From the NCBI GenBank assembly GCA_945881945.1, contig CAMCVO010000001.1:1-64000 (forward strand): 64,000 nt of DNA, given 5' to 3'. Below the pieces are notes generated by a model. The model was not told the DNA's origin. It searched no databases and was given only the letters and a program-made list of their open reading frames with translations. Numbering within the stretch: position 1 is the first letter of the stretch; each line of letters begins with the position of its first letter. Shown in pieces: positions 29,273 to 37,322 of this stretch. A program made the position numbers and the translations under genes. The DNA comes from Bifidobacterium breve. Its GTDB lineage: Bacteria; Actinomycetota; Actinomycetes; Nanopelagicales; Nanopelagicaceae.

Positions 29273-30805
29273 GTGAGTCAGTATGAGGTTGTAATTGTTG
29301 GTGGCGGTCACAATGGATTAGTTGCAGCTTGCTACCTTGCCAAAGCTGGCAAAAAAGTTTTGGTATTAGAGGCGAACAAACAGGTAGGAGGTGCTTCAAC
29401 ATCTGAGTATGTATTTGCTGGTTTGGGGGCAAAGTTATCTAGATACTCATATTTAGTATCACTTTTGCCTGATCAAATAATCACAGATCTTGGCTTAAAC
29501 TTTAAAACAATCTCTAGAAAAGTTTCCTCATACACTCCTTATCAAAATATGGATGAGGACTCTGGCCTGTTAGTAAACCGAGTGTGGGATGAGAGCAACA
29601 GAGAATCATTTTTTCAGCTAACTAAATCAAATAATGAAAGTGATGCTTGGCTTAAGTTTTATGATCAGGTGAGCCAGTTAGCTAAGGTAATTGCGCCTAC
29701 CTTACTAAAGCCACTGCCAACAATGGGTGAGCTAAAGAGGCAGTTAAACGATGATCAAATCTGGAAAATTATGATTGAGCAATCCTTAGGAAAAACTCTA
29801 GATGAGTACTTTAAAAATGATCTAGTAAAGGGCGTGGTGTTAACCGATGGATTAATTGGCACATTCACCTCAGCCTATGAGATGCAGACAAATATTTGCT
29901 TTCTCTATCACTTAATTGGAAATGGCACGGGTGAGTGGAAGGTGCCTCAAGGGGGCATGGGAGCACTTGTAAGTGAGCTTGAAAATAAAGCTATCTCACT
30001 TGGAGTTGAGATTAAAGTTAACTCAAAGGTGAAATCAATTAATGCTGAGCCTAATCAAGTCAGTGTTGAATTAGAGAATGGGCAAAATTATCAAGGGCGG
30101 TATTTGCTCTCAAATATGGCTCCACAAGTCCTTGCTAAGTTGCAAGGTGAGTTAGTGCCTGATTCATTAGAGGGCTCACAAGTTAAGATCAACATGTTAC
30201 TTAAAAGCTTACCTAAATTTAAGTCTGGAGTATCTGCCAGCGATGCCTTCGTCGGAACTCTTCACATCAATGAAAGCTTTGCTCAGCTAGAGCGGGCATA
30301 TCAGCAGGCAAAGGCAGGATCTTTGCCAGATGAGCTACCACTGGAGATGTATTGTCACTCATTATCTGATAACTCAATTCTTTCTGATGAATTAAATCAG
30401 CAGGGCTTTCACACATTAACCATTTTTGCTCTCCACACACCTGCAAAATTATTTGATTCAGACCCAGAAAAAGTCAAAGAAATTGCAAAGCAAAAAGCAC
30501 TATCTGCTTTAAACCAATACTTAGTTGATCCAATTGAGGATCATTTAGCAATAGATGCAAATGGCAAATTGTGTATTGAGGTTAAGTCACCAATTGACCT
30601 AGAAAATGAGATTAATCTGCCACGTGGAAACATATTTCATAAAGATCTTTCAATGCCATTTAAAGATGATGACTCCACAATTAAATGGGGGGTTGAAACA
30701 AATCACCCAAGAGTTTTCCTATGTGGTGCTGGTGCTATTCGTGGCGGCGGTGTGAGTGGTATTCCAGGACACAACGCCGCTATGGCAATTTTGGAGTTAA
30801 ACTAA
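29273..30805 (+). CDS. PYROXD2/phytoene-dehydrogenase-like FAD oxidoreductase
   Basis: FAD-dependent amine-oxidase/desaturase superfamily protein, 510 residues. N-terminal VVIVGGGHNGLVAACYLAKAG and EANKQVGGASTSE bind FAD. The C-terminal part has GNIFHKDLSMPF and VFLCGAGAIRGGGVSGIPGHNAA, a pattern typical of the PYROXD2 branch rather than the carotenoid desaturases CrtI. Substrate unknown. GTG start at 29273 in the sequence taatgtgag right after the photolyase stop. The end overlaps the convergent homospermidine synthase gene by 9 bases. Confidence 0.83.
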   Translation: MSQYEVVIVGGGHNGLVAACYLAKAGKKVLVLEANKQVGGASTSEYVFAGLGAKLSRYSYLVSLLPDQIITDLGLNFKTISRKVSSYTPYQNMDEDSGLLVNRVWDESNRESFFQLTKSNNESDAWLKFYDQVSQLAKVIAPTLLKPLPTMGELKRQLNDDQIWKIMIEQSLGKTLDEYFKNDLVKGVVLTDGLIGTFTSAYEMQTNICFLYHLIGNGTGEWKVPQGGMGALVSELENKAISLGVEIKVNSKVKSINAEPNQVSVELENGQNYQGRYLLSNMAPQVLAKLQGELVPDSLEGSQVKINMLLKSLPKFKSGVSASDAFVGTLHINESFAQLERAYQQAKAGSLPDELPLEMYCHSLSDNSILSDELNQQGFHTLTIFALHTPAKLFDSDPEKVKEIAKQKALSALNQYLVDPIEDHLAIDANGKLCIEVKSPIDLENEINLPRGNIFHKDLSMPFKDDDSTIKWGVETNHPRVFLCGAGAIRGGGVSGIPGHNAAMAILELN

Positions 30806-32227
30806 AAAGTTAGAGAACTGCCAAGGATCACTCTCGTCATACTTGCGATTATTCCAACCCTTAAACAGATCATTTCGATGCATAAGTGGATCCCAATCTG
30901 CAGCAGCAGAGTGGTAACCGCCCCAATACTTTTCAGCAAATGAAAGAACCTCTCGCCAAGGTAAATCATCTGGCACTAAGTAGCCAGAGTTTGGATTAGC
31001 CATCGCCCAGGCAACAGCTGCATAAACTGCGCTGGCAACTTGAACAGTGGTAGCAGATTGTTTTGGAACAAGCTTTCTTGAATCATGAATATTTAGTAGT
31101 GAACCAGTCCACCATGATTTATAAGGATGACCCATTAGTAATACACCCAATCGATCATCACCATCAATAATCTCTTCATTCATGATTCTCTGATTTTCAG
31201 TTAAATCCCATTGACGCATCTGTAACTCATGCATAGAGGCAACCGCTGCATCAGTTGGGCAGTATGCATAATGAACAGTTGGGCGATAAATCGCTTTGCC
31301 ATTCTCCCAAACTGTTAGGTGATCACTAATTGTGAAAGCCTCGCCATGGCGGATAACCATGCCAGTTGTCTCCATATTTGGTACCCATGATCTAACCCAG
31401 GTTGTAGCTCCTGGCTGGGCAATGCAAATCTGATTTTTTGGGCCATCTAGATGTTGATAAGCATTTACCGGCAGGGTTTTTTCATGAGTTCCCCAACCCA
31501 TCTCAGCAGGTGCAATTCCCTCTTCGTAAAAACCCTCAACTGACCAGGTATTAACAAACTCATTAACCTGCTTTGGTTTATCAGATATTTGCGTATCTCG
31601 CTCTGCAATATGTATTACCTTAACACCAAGTTTTTGCGCAAGAATTGGAAAGTTCTCATCAGCTAAAGCTTCTTCAATACCAGAGACTTTGCCATCTTTA
31701 ATTGCACTAGTTGCAATATCAAACAATGCTTTTTTAGTAAGGTGTGAAACTAAACCAGGGTTTGCGCCATGTTCAACAATTGCAGTAGGTCCTTTTCCAC
31801 CCCAAGTATCAGTTAGCTTACGAAGTTTCATATGGCGCCAGTAAAGTGTGCGCTCTGTTGGATTACGTGTAGCCCCTGCTGCGTATGGCTCCCACTCCTC
31901 GATAGATGTGTTTAAGTAGATAACGCCATGATCATGTGCCCAACCAATGATTGCATTAGCATCAATATTCCAAGCTAAATCTAAGAGAAAATCTCCAGCT
32001 GATAAGTATTTTGATAAAAACTGATCCATGTTTTCACGGGTAAGTTGATCCTGCACATATGTAGCACCCGCAGTTATTGCATCTGAAACTCGGCTTCGAT
32101 TATCACGCATATCTGCAATCGTGATCTGTTTTGCATCTACCAGATGCTCAATTAGAAGTGGTAATACACATTGTGAAACTGAACCTGCACCTAAAACTAG
32201 AACTCGATTTGAAAAGCGTGCTGCCAA
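30797..32227 (-). CDS. hss: homospermidine synthase
   Basis: NAD-dependent enzyme making sym-homospermidine from two putrescines or from spermidine and putrescine. 476 residues, the length of the alphaproteobacterial enzyme. Rossmann motif VLVLGAGSVSQCVLPLL, then GANPGLVSHLTK, HIAERDTQ, FVNTWSVEGFYEEGIAPAEMGWG, VHYAYCPTDA, GVLLMGHPYKSWWTGS and the ending SDPWQFSNFLV all follow the bacterial Hss pattern. Saccharopine-dehydrogenase fold. A second protein of that fold is at 35033. Putrescine-forming genes are not in the window. Confidence 0.9.
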   Translation of the reverse strand: MAARFSNRVLVLGAGSVSQCVLPLLIEHLVDAKQITIADMRDNRSRVSDAITAGATYVQDQLTRENMDQFLSKYLSAGDFLLDLAWNIDANAIIGWAHDHGVIYLNTSIEEWEPYAAGATRNPTERTLYWRHMKLRKLTDTWGGKGPTAIVEHGANPGLVSHLTKKALFDIATSAIKDGKVSGIEEALADENFPILAQKLGVKVIHIAERDTQISDKPKQVNEFVNTWSVEGFYEEGIAPAEMGWGTHEKTLPVNAYQHLDGPKNQICIAQPGATTWVRSWVPNMETTGMVIRHGEAFTISDHLTVWENGKAIYRPTVHYAYCPTDAAVASMHELQMRQWDLTENQRIMNEEIIDGDDRLGVLLMGHPYKSWWTGSLLNIHDSRKLVPKQSATTVQVASAVYAAVAWAMANPNSGYLVPDDLPWREVLSFAEKYWGGYHSAAADWDPLMHRNDLFKGWNNRKYDESDPWQFSNFLV

Positions 32228-32271
32228 TTAGGACCTCCTAGATTCTTGCTAACCTCTTTAGCCAGTGAAGA

Positions 32272-33744
32272 TTAACCTATATTTTCACTCTCGCTGCCCC
32301 ATCGAAGTGATCCGCTGCCACTTCGCTTTGCTTCATACATCACCAAATCTGCTCGCCGAAGTGAGTCAACTGGATCTGGGAAATCTCCAATTTGCGCAAA
32401 ACCGATACTAACTTTCACCTTAACCTGGCCAGTTAGCAGCGAAATTGGATAGCTCAAGGTTGCTGCAAGTGCTTGGGCTAACTCACCAGCCTCTGTTGAA
32501 TCAATTGGCGCAAGTACTCCAAACTCATCCCCGCCCAGGCGAGCAAGTTGTGCACCTACTGGTATTACTCGAGCAAATCTACCTGCCACCTGCCTTAACA
32601 ACTCATCCCCAGCAGCATGGCCCAAGGAGTCATTAATCTTTTTAAAACCATCTAGGTCGAGTAGATATATGTAACCTGATTTCAACTGGGCTAGATGAAG
32701 TAAGAAGTTGCGGCGATTGGATAATCCAGTCAACTCATCTGTTCTAGCTAATGCTCTTTCCGTTGCAGCAGTGTTTGCCTCCTGTAGAGCAAAACTCATT
32801 CGAATAAAAGCTAATGCAATGGTGATAAAACCTGGAATAAGGACAAAACTTGGGAAGTAGCCAGGGCGAAGTGCTGCCACCCCAAGTAAGCAACTGCTGG
32901 CAATTAAAGCAACCGTTGCACTGTATGAGGAGATTTTCTCTGAAAAAATAGATTCTGGTGATGGATATGCAAGTGCAAGTGAAAGTAAAAGTAAGCCAAA
33001 GATCCAGCCATTATCTGAAGTAGAACCAAATTGATAAGTGCCTTTAAGTGAGGACCAAATAAAGAAAAAATCTGCTGCTATAAAACTTAACAATCCACCA
33101 GCCAATAAAGCTGATCTAATACAAAAAGGAGTAAGCAAGAGATAAACCACAACCATTGCAAGTAAAACTATGTCACCAACTGGATAGAGAATTGAGGTAA
33201 AAACCTGCCATGCCGAACCATCAAAACCAACCATTGCAGGTTTAAGAAAAAACGCAGTTAGCACACTAGTAAATCCAATTGCAATAATTACTGTATCAAG
33301 CAGTTCAAGAGCAGAGATAGATCGCTTTTGGGTAAAGCTCCTAGTTACTCCCACAAAAACTAGGGGATAAAAGATTACATAGCAGAAATCTGACACTCCT
33401 TCGGAAATTTGTAAATCAAAGAAGGAGTTCCATGTTGAAAAAAATGAGCCGAAACTCCAACTTAATGCTGCTAAGCCAAATGAGTTAGCAGAAATGCGGT
33501 CGGTAATCAGAGGGGCATTAAATGCAATCGCAGCTGCTGCTATGCCAATAAGGTTAAAAAGAATTAGGTCAACTACAACATTATTCTCAGGAAGTACCCA
33601 ACCTAAGATCAGATGTGCGGTAAAAACAGATCCGGTGAGCCATTTCAACCCCAGATAAGGCCGTTTTAAATTCACGATTAATAGTAAAATAAAGTCAACG
33701 GTTAAAAAAGAGATCTGGGGAAATATAAGTGGCTGCACTCTCAA
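32272..33744 (-). CDS. membrane-bound diguanylate cyclase (GGDEF)
   Basis: Likely synthesises cyclic di-GMP. 490 residues counted from a TTG at 33744. The first 330 residues hold roughly nine hydrophobic helices of an unrecognised membrane sensor region. The GGDEF domain follows: ARTDELTGLSNRRNF, LLDLDGFKKINDSLGHAAGD and an intact GGDEF at residues 404-408; no RxxD inhibitory site is seen before it. The start is uncertain: GTG codons at 33738 and further in are alternatives, and any upstream choice overlaps the 5' end of the divergent Rieske gene. No EAL or PilZ protein is in the window. Confidence 0.87.
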   Translation of the reverse strand: MRVQPLIFPQISFLTVDFILLLIVNLKRPYLGLKWLTGSVFTAHLILGWVLPENNVVVDLILFNLIGIAAAAIAFNAPLITDRISANSFGLAALSWSFGSFFSTWNSFFDLQISEGVSDFCYVIFYPLVFVGVTRSFTQKRSISALELLDTVIIAIGFTSVLTAFFLKPAMVGFDGSAWQVFTSILYPVGDIVLLAMVVVYLLLTPFCIRSALLAGGLLSFIAADFFFIWSSLKGTYQFGSTSDNGWIFGLLLLSLALAYPSPESIFSEKISSYSATVALIASSCLLGVAALRPGYFPSFVLIPGFITIALAFIRMSFALQEANTAATERALARTDELTGLSNRRNFLLHLAQLKSGYIYLLDLDGFKKINDSLGHAAGDELLRQVAGRFARVIPVGAQLARLGGDEFGVLAPIDSTEAGELAQALAATLSYPISLLTGQVKVKVSIGFAQIGDFPDPVDSLRRADLVMYEAKRSGSGSLRWGSESENIG

Positions 33745-34151
33745 GAAGAGGTTTTATTTGTGGTGGCGCTGCGGTTGCTGCGCTGGCTGCGATGCCAGCT
33801 ATTGCTGCAACTGGGGTCAAAACTATATCTAAGGGTCGCACCGAAGTTAATTTGGCAGCTAACCCTGCGCTTTCAAATGTTGGCGGAATTATTGAGTTAG
33901 ATATTAGAAAGTATGGAAAGGTTGCAATTGTTCGCACATCCAAATCAGTAAAGGGTTTTTCAGTCTTTAATCTTTCATGTCCACATGCCGGAGTCCGAGT
34001 AACTCAATCATCAGGTGGCTGGGTTTGCCCTGGTCCAAGAGGACATGGATCTGAGTTTGCGTTAAATGGCGCGCTAAAAGTTGGGCCAGCTACCTCTGCC
34101 TTACGTGCAATTAAATTTACAGCAACAAGCAAGGCTGTAACGATTGCCTAG
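33729..34151 (+). CDS. Tat-exported Rieske-type protein with altered cluster motif
   Basis: 140-residue small Rieske-fold protein. A twin-arginine signal SRRGFICGGAAVAALAAMPAIAA at the N-terminus (positions 5-27) implies folded export. The first ligand pair is C84-x-H86 in SCPHAG. The second motif reads CPGPRGHGSEF, C100-x5-H106, where Rieske proteins have C-x2-H; removing three codons would give the normal CPGHGSEF. GTG start at 33729. The gene stands alone, divergent from the GGDEF gene, with no cytochrome b or oxygenase partner. Cluster binding is therefore uncertain; an electron-transfer role is only inferred. Confidence 0.82.
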   Translation: MAALSRRGFICGGAAVAALAAMPAIAATGVKTISKGRTEVNLAANPALSNVGGIIELDIRKYGKVAIVRTSKSVKGFSVFNLSCPHAGVRVTQSSGGWVCPGPRGHGSEFALNGALKVGPATSALRAIKFTATSKAVTIA

Positions 34152-34231
34152 TTTTCAATAATTAGATTTGTGGACCCAGTAATTAATTAACCAAAGCATT
34201 ACCTTCTATTTCTAGATAAAACACTAGTAGC

Positions 34232-34250
34232 TCACCAGTTAATTTGGTGA
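34232..34250 (+). terminator. possible hairpin terminator between convergent genes
   Basis: TCACCA and TGGTGA pair as a 6-bp stem with a 7-base loop and are followed by aaaagttgttt, in the 107-base gap between the Rieske gene and the convergent SDR gene. The stem is short; nothing else is recognised in that gap. Confidence 0.3.
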
Positions 34251-34258
34251 AAAGTTGT

Positions 34259-35032
34259 TTATTTAATCCGCTGCTTGCTTCTTACGTTCATACCGATTTT
34301 GCGCACTATTGGGCGTGGGGCGATTCTGGCAACGATACTCAAAAGTAAATACTGCCAACCCGGAACACAAATAACTTTGCCAGCTTTTGCATAACGCCAG
34401 GATTTTTTCACAACCTGATCAGTAGTGCACCACATGTAATTTGGTAGCTTGGTCATATTCATCTTGCCTCTGGAATGAAATTCAGTTCTGGTAAATCCTG
34501 GGCATAATGCTGACACCCTAATATTTGTCTCCCGTAGTTCGGTGTGTAGATATTCAGAGAATACAGTCAGATAAGATTTTGCAGCTGAGTATGTTCCACC
34601 GGCGATAAAACTAGCCACGCTACTTACGTTGACAATTACACCAGAATCTCGCTTAACCATCCCTGGCAGAACTGCGTGGGTTAACCTCATTGGAGCAGTC
34701 ACCAGCACATCTAATAACTCTTGCTCTTTTGCTACTGAACTAAGAACAAAGCTGTCTTTAATCCCAAAACCTGCATTGTTTATTAATACTTCAATTGGCT
34801 TCACAGTGCTTGCTAACCGCTTTTCAACCTTAGTAAGTTGTATGGGCATTGTTAAATCAGCCTTTAAGCATTCAACTTTTACTCCAAAGGTTTTGCTTAA
34901 TTCTTTTGCCACTTTATTCAATCGTGGAAGGTCTCGAGCCACTAGAACTAAATCAAATCCCTCTTTTGCTAGTAATTGTGCGTATGAGTAACCAATTCCT
35001 GCTGTTGCCCCAGTTACTAACGCGGTGGCCAT
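34259..35032 (-). CDS. short-chain dehydrogenase/reductase
   Basis: Classical SDR of 257 residues, NAD(P)-dependent; substrate unknown. Cofactor motif TGATAGIGYSYA (7-18), NNAG in LINNAGFG, catalytic serine in VNVSSVASF and the YxxxK pair in TYSAAKSYL. A hydrophobic C-terminal stretch (WQYLLLSIVARIAP) resembles membrane-associated long-chain ketoacyl or sterol SDRs. The arginine in ARDLPR after the second strand favours NADP. The gene starts directly at the stop of the saccharopine-dehydrogenase-like gene upstream, so the two are cotranscribed. Confidence 0.88.
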   Translation of the reverse strand: MATALVTGATAGIGYSYAQLLAKEGFDLVLVARDLPRLNKVAKELSKTFGVKVECLKADLTMPIQLTKVEKRLASTVKPIEVLINNAGFGIKDSFVLSSVAKEQELLDVLVTAPMRLTHAVLPGMVKRDSGVIVNVSSVASFIAGGTYSAAKSYLTVFSEYLHTELRETNIRVSALCPGFTRTEFHSRGKMNMTKLPNYMWCTTDQVVKKSWRYAKAGKVICVPGWQYLLLSIVARIAPRPIVRKIGMNVRSKQRIK

Positions 35033-36259
35033 TTACTTAGTGATTCCTGCCGTATCTTCCTCGCGGATATGCCATGAGGTGCCATACTCTTCAAGTAGAT
35101 CTAAGTACGGCTTTGATTCAAACCACTCTGGTCCATTTACACCTCTTGGCTTCCAAAGACCGTTGTGAATTAACTCCAATGCAATTACAGGATTGATTGC
35201 AGTTTGCCAAACAACTGCTTGGTCTCCGAACTCCTTCATTGACCATGCATTATCTACTACGTTGTAGATATAAACAGCTTTTGGATTTCCTTGTTTATCT
35301 AATCCCTTAATTAATGCACCAGCACAGGTCTTGCCACGCATGCGTTCGCCTAAGGTAGCTGGATCTGGAAGTGATGCTGTAAGTAGATCTCGAGGTGAAA
35401 CTGAAACACCTTGAACCTCAACTGTTTCTTTTCTATCCATTCCAAGCATATTAATTGTCTTTAAAATAGTAATAAACTCCGCACCAAGGCCATACTTAAA
35501 GTTAACTTTTTTGGCATCAATTTTTTGTGGGATCAGTACGACCTCTTCGTGCTCAACATTGACACATTCAACTGGGCCGATTCCTTCTGGGAAATCAAAT
35601 ATCTCAAGCTCTGAAAATGGTGTAGTGGTGTACCAGCCGCGGCCATCCTCCCAAACAAGTGGTGGATTTAAGCACTCTTCAATGGTGGTCCAAATTGAAA
35701 AGGAGGGTGCAAAATCTAATCCTTCAACTGTGATGTTTGAGCCATCTAAAATAGTGCAGGAATCAATTCGGCTAAACAAATGCTCACTGGCATACTTGGC
35801 AAAGACATCACTCATTCCAGGTTCAACTCCCATGCCGATTAAGGCAAAGATTTTTCGTTCATCCCAGTTGTAGTCACGGGCAAATTGCTCATCTCCCAAC
35901 TTCACTCCAGTTTCGGTGTATGGATAATGAGGGTGCTTACGAGAAAGTGACATCGCCATATCAATGTAATTTGTATTCTCGATCTCACAAGCTAGGAATA
36001 TAGGCATAACAAATCGCGGATCTACTGCATTGATTACTACATCAGGATCTGCTTTACGGATTAGCTCTCTAACATCTTCTAGCTCTGCCGCATTCACCAT
36101 GGCAGCTGAAAATCGAGGATCTTTTACGCGCGCTACAGCCTCTTCTGCTCTTGCAAGTGTGCGGTCGGCAATCACCATTGATTCAATAAATGACCTACGA
36201 GAAGCGATATTAGCTATCGCTCTACCAACTCCACCGGCGCCTATAACGAGGGCCTTCAT
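35033..36259 (-). CDS. saccharopine/carboxynorspermidine dehydrogenase-like protein
   Basis: Member of the saccharopine dehydrogenase superfamily, 408 residues from the ATG at 36259 (MKALVIGAGGVGRAIANI); a GTG at 36268 sits only 2 bases from ggag and is less likely. Features resembling Vibrio carboxynorspermidine synthase include GMGVEPGMSDVFAKYASEHLF, LTASLPDPATLG with CAGALIKG, and VYIYNVVDN. That enzyme condenses aspartate semialdehyde with a diamine. A saccharopine reductase or lysine-dehydrogenase role is also possible. The homospermidine synthase gene nearby favours polyamine chemistry, but this is inference. Confidence 0.75.
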   Translation of the reverse strand: MKALVIGAGGVGRAIANIASRRSFIESMVIADRTLARAEEAVARVKDPRFSAAMVNAAELEDVRELIRKADPDVVINAVDPRFVMPIFLACEIENTNYIDMAMSLSRKHPHYPYTETGVKLGDEQFARDYNWDERKIFALIGMGVEPGMSDVFAKYASEHLFSRIDSCTILDGSNITVEGLDFAPSFSIWTTIEECLNPPLVWEDGRGWYTTTPFSELEIFDFPEGIGPVECVNVEHEEVVLIPQKIDAKKVNFKYGLGAEFITILKTINMLGMDRKETVEVQGVSVSPRDLLTASLPDPATLGERMRGKTCAGALIKGLDKQGNPKAVYIYNVVDNAWSMKEFGDQAVVWQTAINPVIALELIHNGLWKPRGVNGPEWFESKPYLDLLEEYGTSWHIREEDTAGITK

Positions 36260-36406
36260 GATATTCACAACTCCAAACGAATTACTTAAATACTATCTCA
36301 GCATTAAATTAAAGACAAATTTACGCATGTTTATTGATTAGTTATCAATTAAACTCAAGTTAAATTACAATAAACCTTCTAATAAAAATTTAATATAAAT
36401 ATTTTT

Positions 36407-36479
36407 GTCCCCGTAGCTCAGTGGATAGAGCAACCGCCTCCTAAGCGGTAGGTCGCAGGTTCAACTCCCGCCGGGGACG
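36407..36479 (+). tRNA. tRNA-Arg(CCT)
   Basis: 73 bases; acceptor arms gtccccg and cggggac pair fully, discriminator G, CCA not encoded. Anticodon loop ctcctaa gives CCT for AGG codons. The T-stem gcagg/cccgc has one A-C mismatch in its middle. It ends 5 bases before the purU stop on the other strand. The 147 bases upstream are very AT-rich and probably contain its promoter. Confidence 0.93.
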
Positions 36480-36484
36480 CGTAA

Positions 36485-37306
36485 TTAATTAAAAATAATT
36501 GTTCTGTTTTTTGTTTGGAAAATTCTATCTTCTGCGAATAATTTAACGGCTTTAGAAAGAACACGCCTTTCGATATCTCTGCCAATTGAAATCAATTCAT
36601 CTGGAGTTGTTGCATGACTAACCTGGGTAACATCTTGCTCAATAATTGGACCTTCATCTAATTCTTGAGTAACAAAATGAGCAGTTGCTCCAATGATCTT
36701 CACACCTTTCTCATATGCCTGGTGGTACGGCTTTGCCCCTTTAAATCCAGGCAAAAATGAATGATGAATATTTATTATCTGCCCACTCATTTTCTCACAC
36801 AAAGATTCAGAAAGTATTTGCATATACCGTGCTAAAACTACAAAATCAATTCCAAAATCTTCAATACTCTTAGATATGACATCTTCATCTTTATCATCAA
36901 TTTTTATAAATCTAGTTCTGTTAGATTCCACTAAATCTCTTAGAACATTATGGTTTGAAATCACCAACGGTATTTCAATTGGGAGCTCACCTAACTCCAT
37001 CAAGTAGAAAAGATCTCGTAAACAATGACTCTCTTTTGAAGCTAAAATCAAAACCTTCTTTTTATTTGAACTTTCTCTTATTAATAATTTTGGAGAAAAC
37101 TTCTGTAAATTTGAAAACAGTTTTTCCTCAGCAACTTTTATGGGTTTATCAGTATCAAATTTTGTCCGCATAACAAAAAGATTTGTTATCGGATCTGTAA
37201 ATTGCTGATTTTCAATAATATTTCCAGCACAGTCAAGAATCGCAGAGGTCATTGCATTCACTATTCCTGGCTGATCTTGGCACTGCAGTGTTGCTATTAA
37301 TTGCAT
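36485..37306 (-). CDS. purU: formyltetrahydrofolate deformylase
   Basis: Hydrolyses 10-formyl-THF to formate and THF, balancing one-carbon pools. 273 residues: an ACT domain at 1-80 (CQDQPGIVNAMTSAIL), then a formyltransferase-type hydrolase domain with VLILASKESHCLRDL, the catalytic region INIHHSFLPGFKGAKPYHQAYE and TAHFVTQELDEGPII. Codon usage looks more AT-rich than in neighbours. It lies 16 bases upstream-side of the MMPL gene on the same strand, though a common function is not obvious. Confidence 0.93.
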   Translation of the reverse strand: MQLIATLQCQDQPGIVNAMTSAILDCAGNIIENQQFTDPITNLFVMRTKFDTDKPIKVAEEKLFSNLQKFSPKLLIRESSNKKKVLILASKESHCLRDLFYLMELGELPIEIPLVISNHNVLRDLVESNRTRFIKIDDKDEDVISKSIEDFGIDFVVLARYMQILSESLCEKMSGQIINIHHSFLPGFKGAKPYHQAYEKGVKIIGATAHFVTQELDEGPIIEQDVTQVSHATTPDELISIGRDIERRVLSKAVKLFAEDRIFQTKNRTIIFN

Positions 37307-37322
37307 ATTTAATCTTATTGAG

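Noticed and set aside
29273-37306. Possible genomic island ending at tRNA-Arg(CCT)
   Set aside because: No integrase, no direct repeat of the tRNA 3' end and no insertion sequence were seen; genes are chromosomal-type enzymes.
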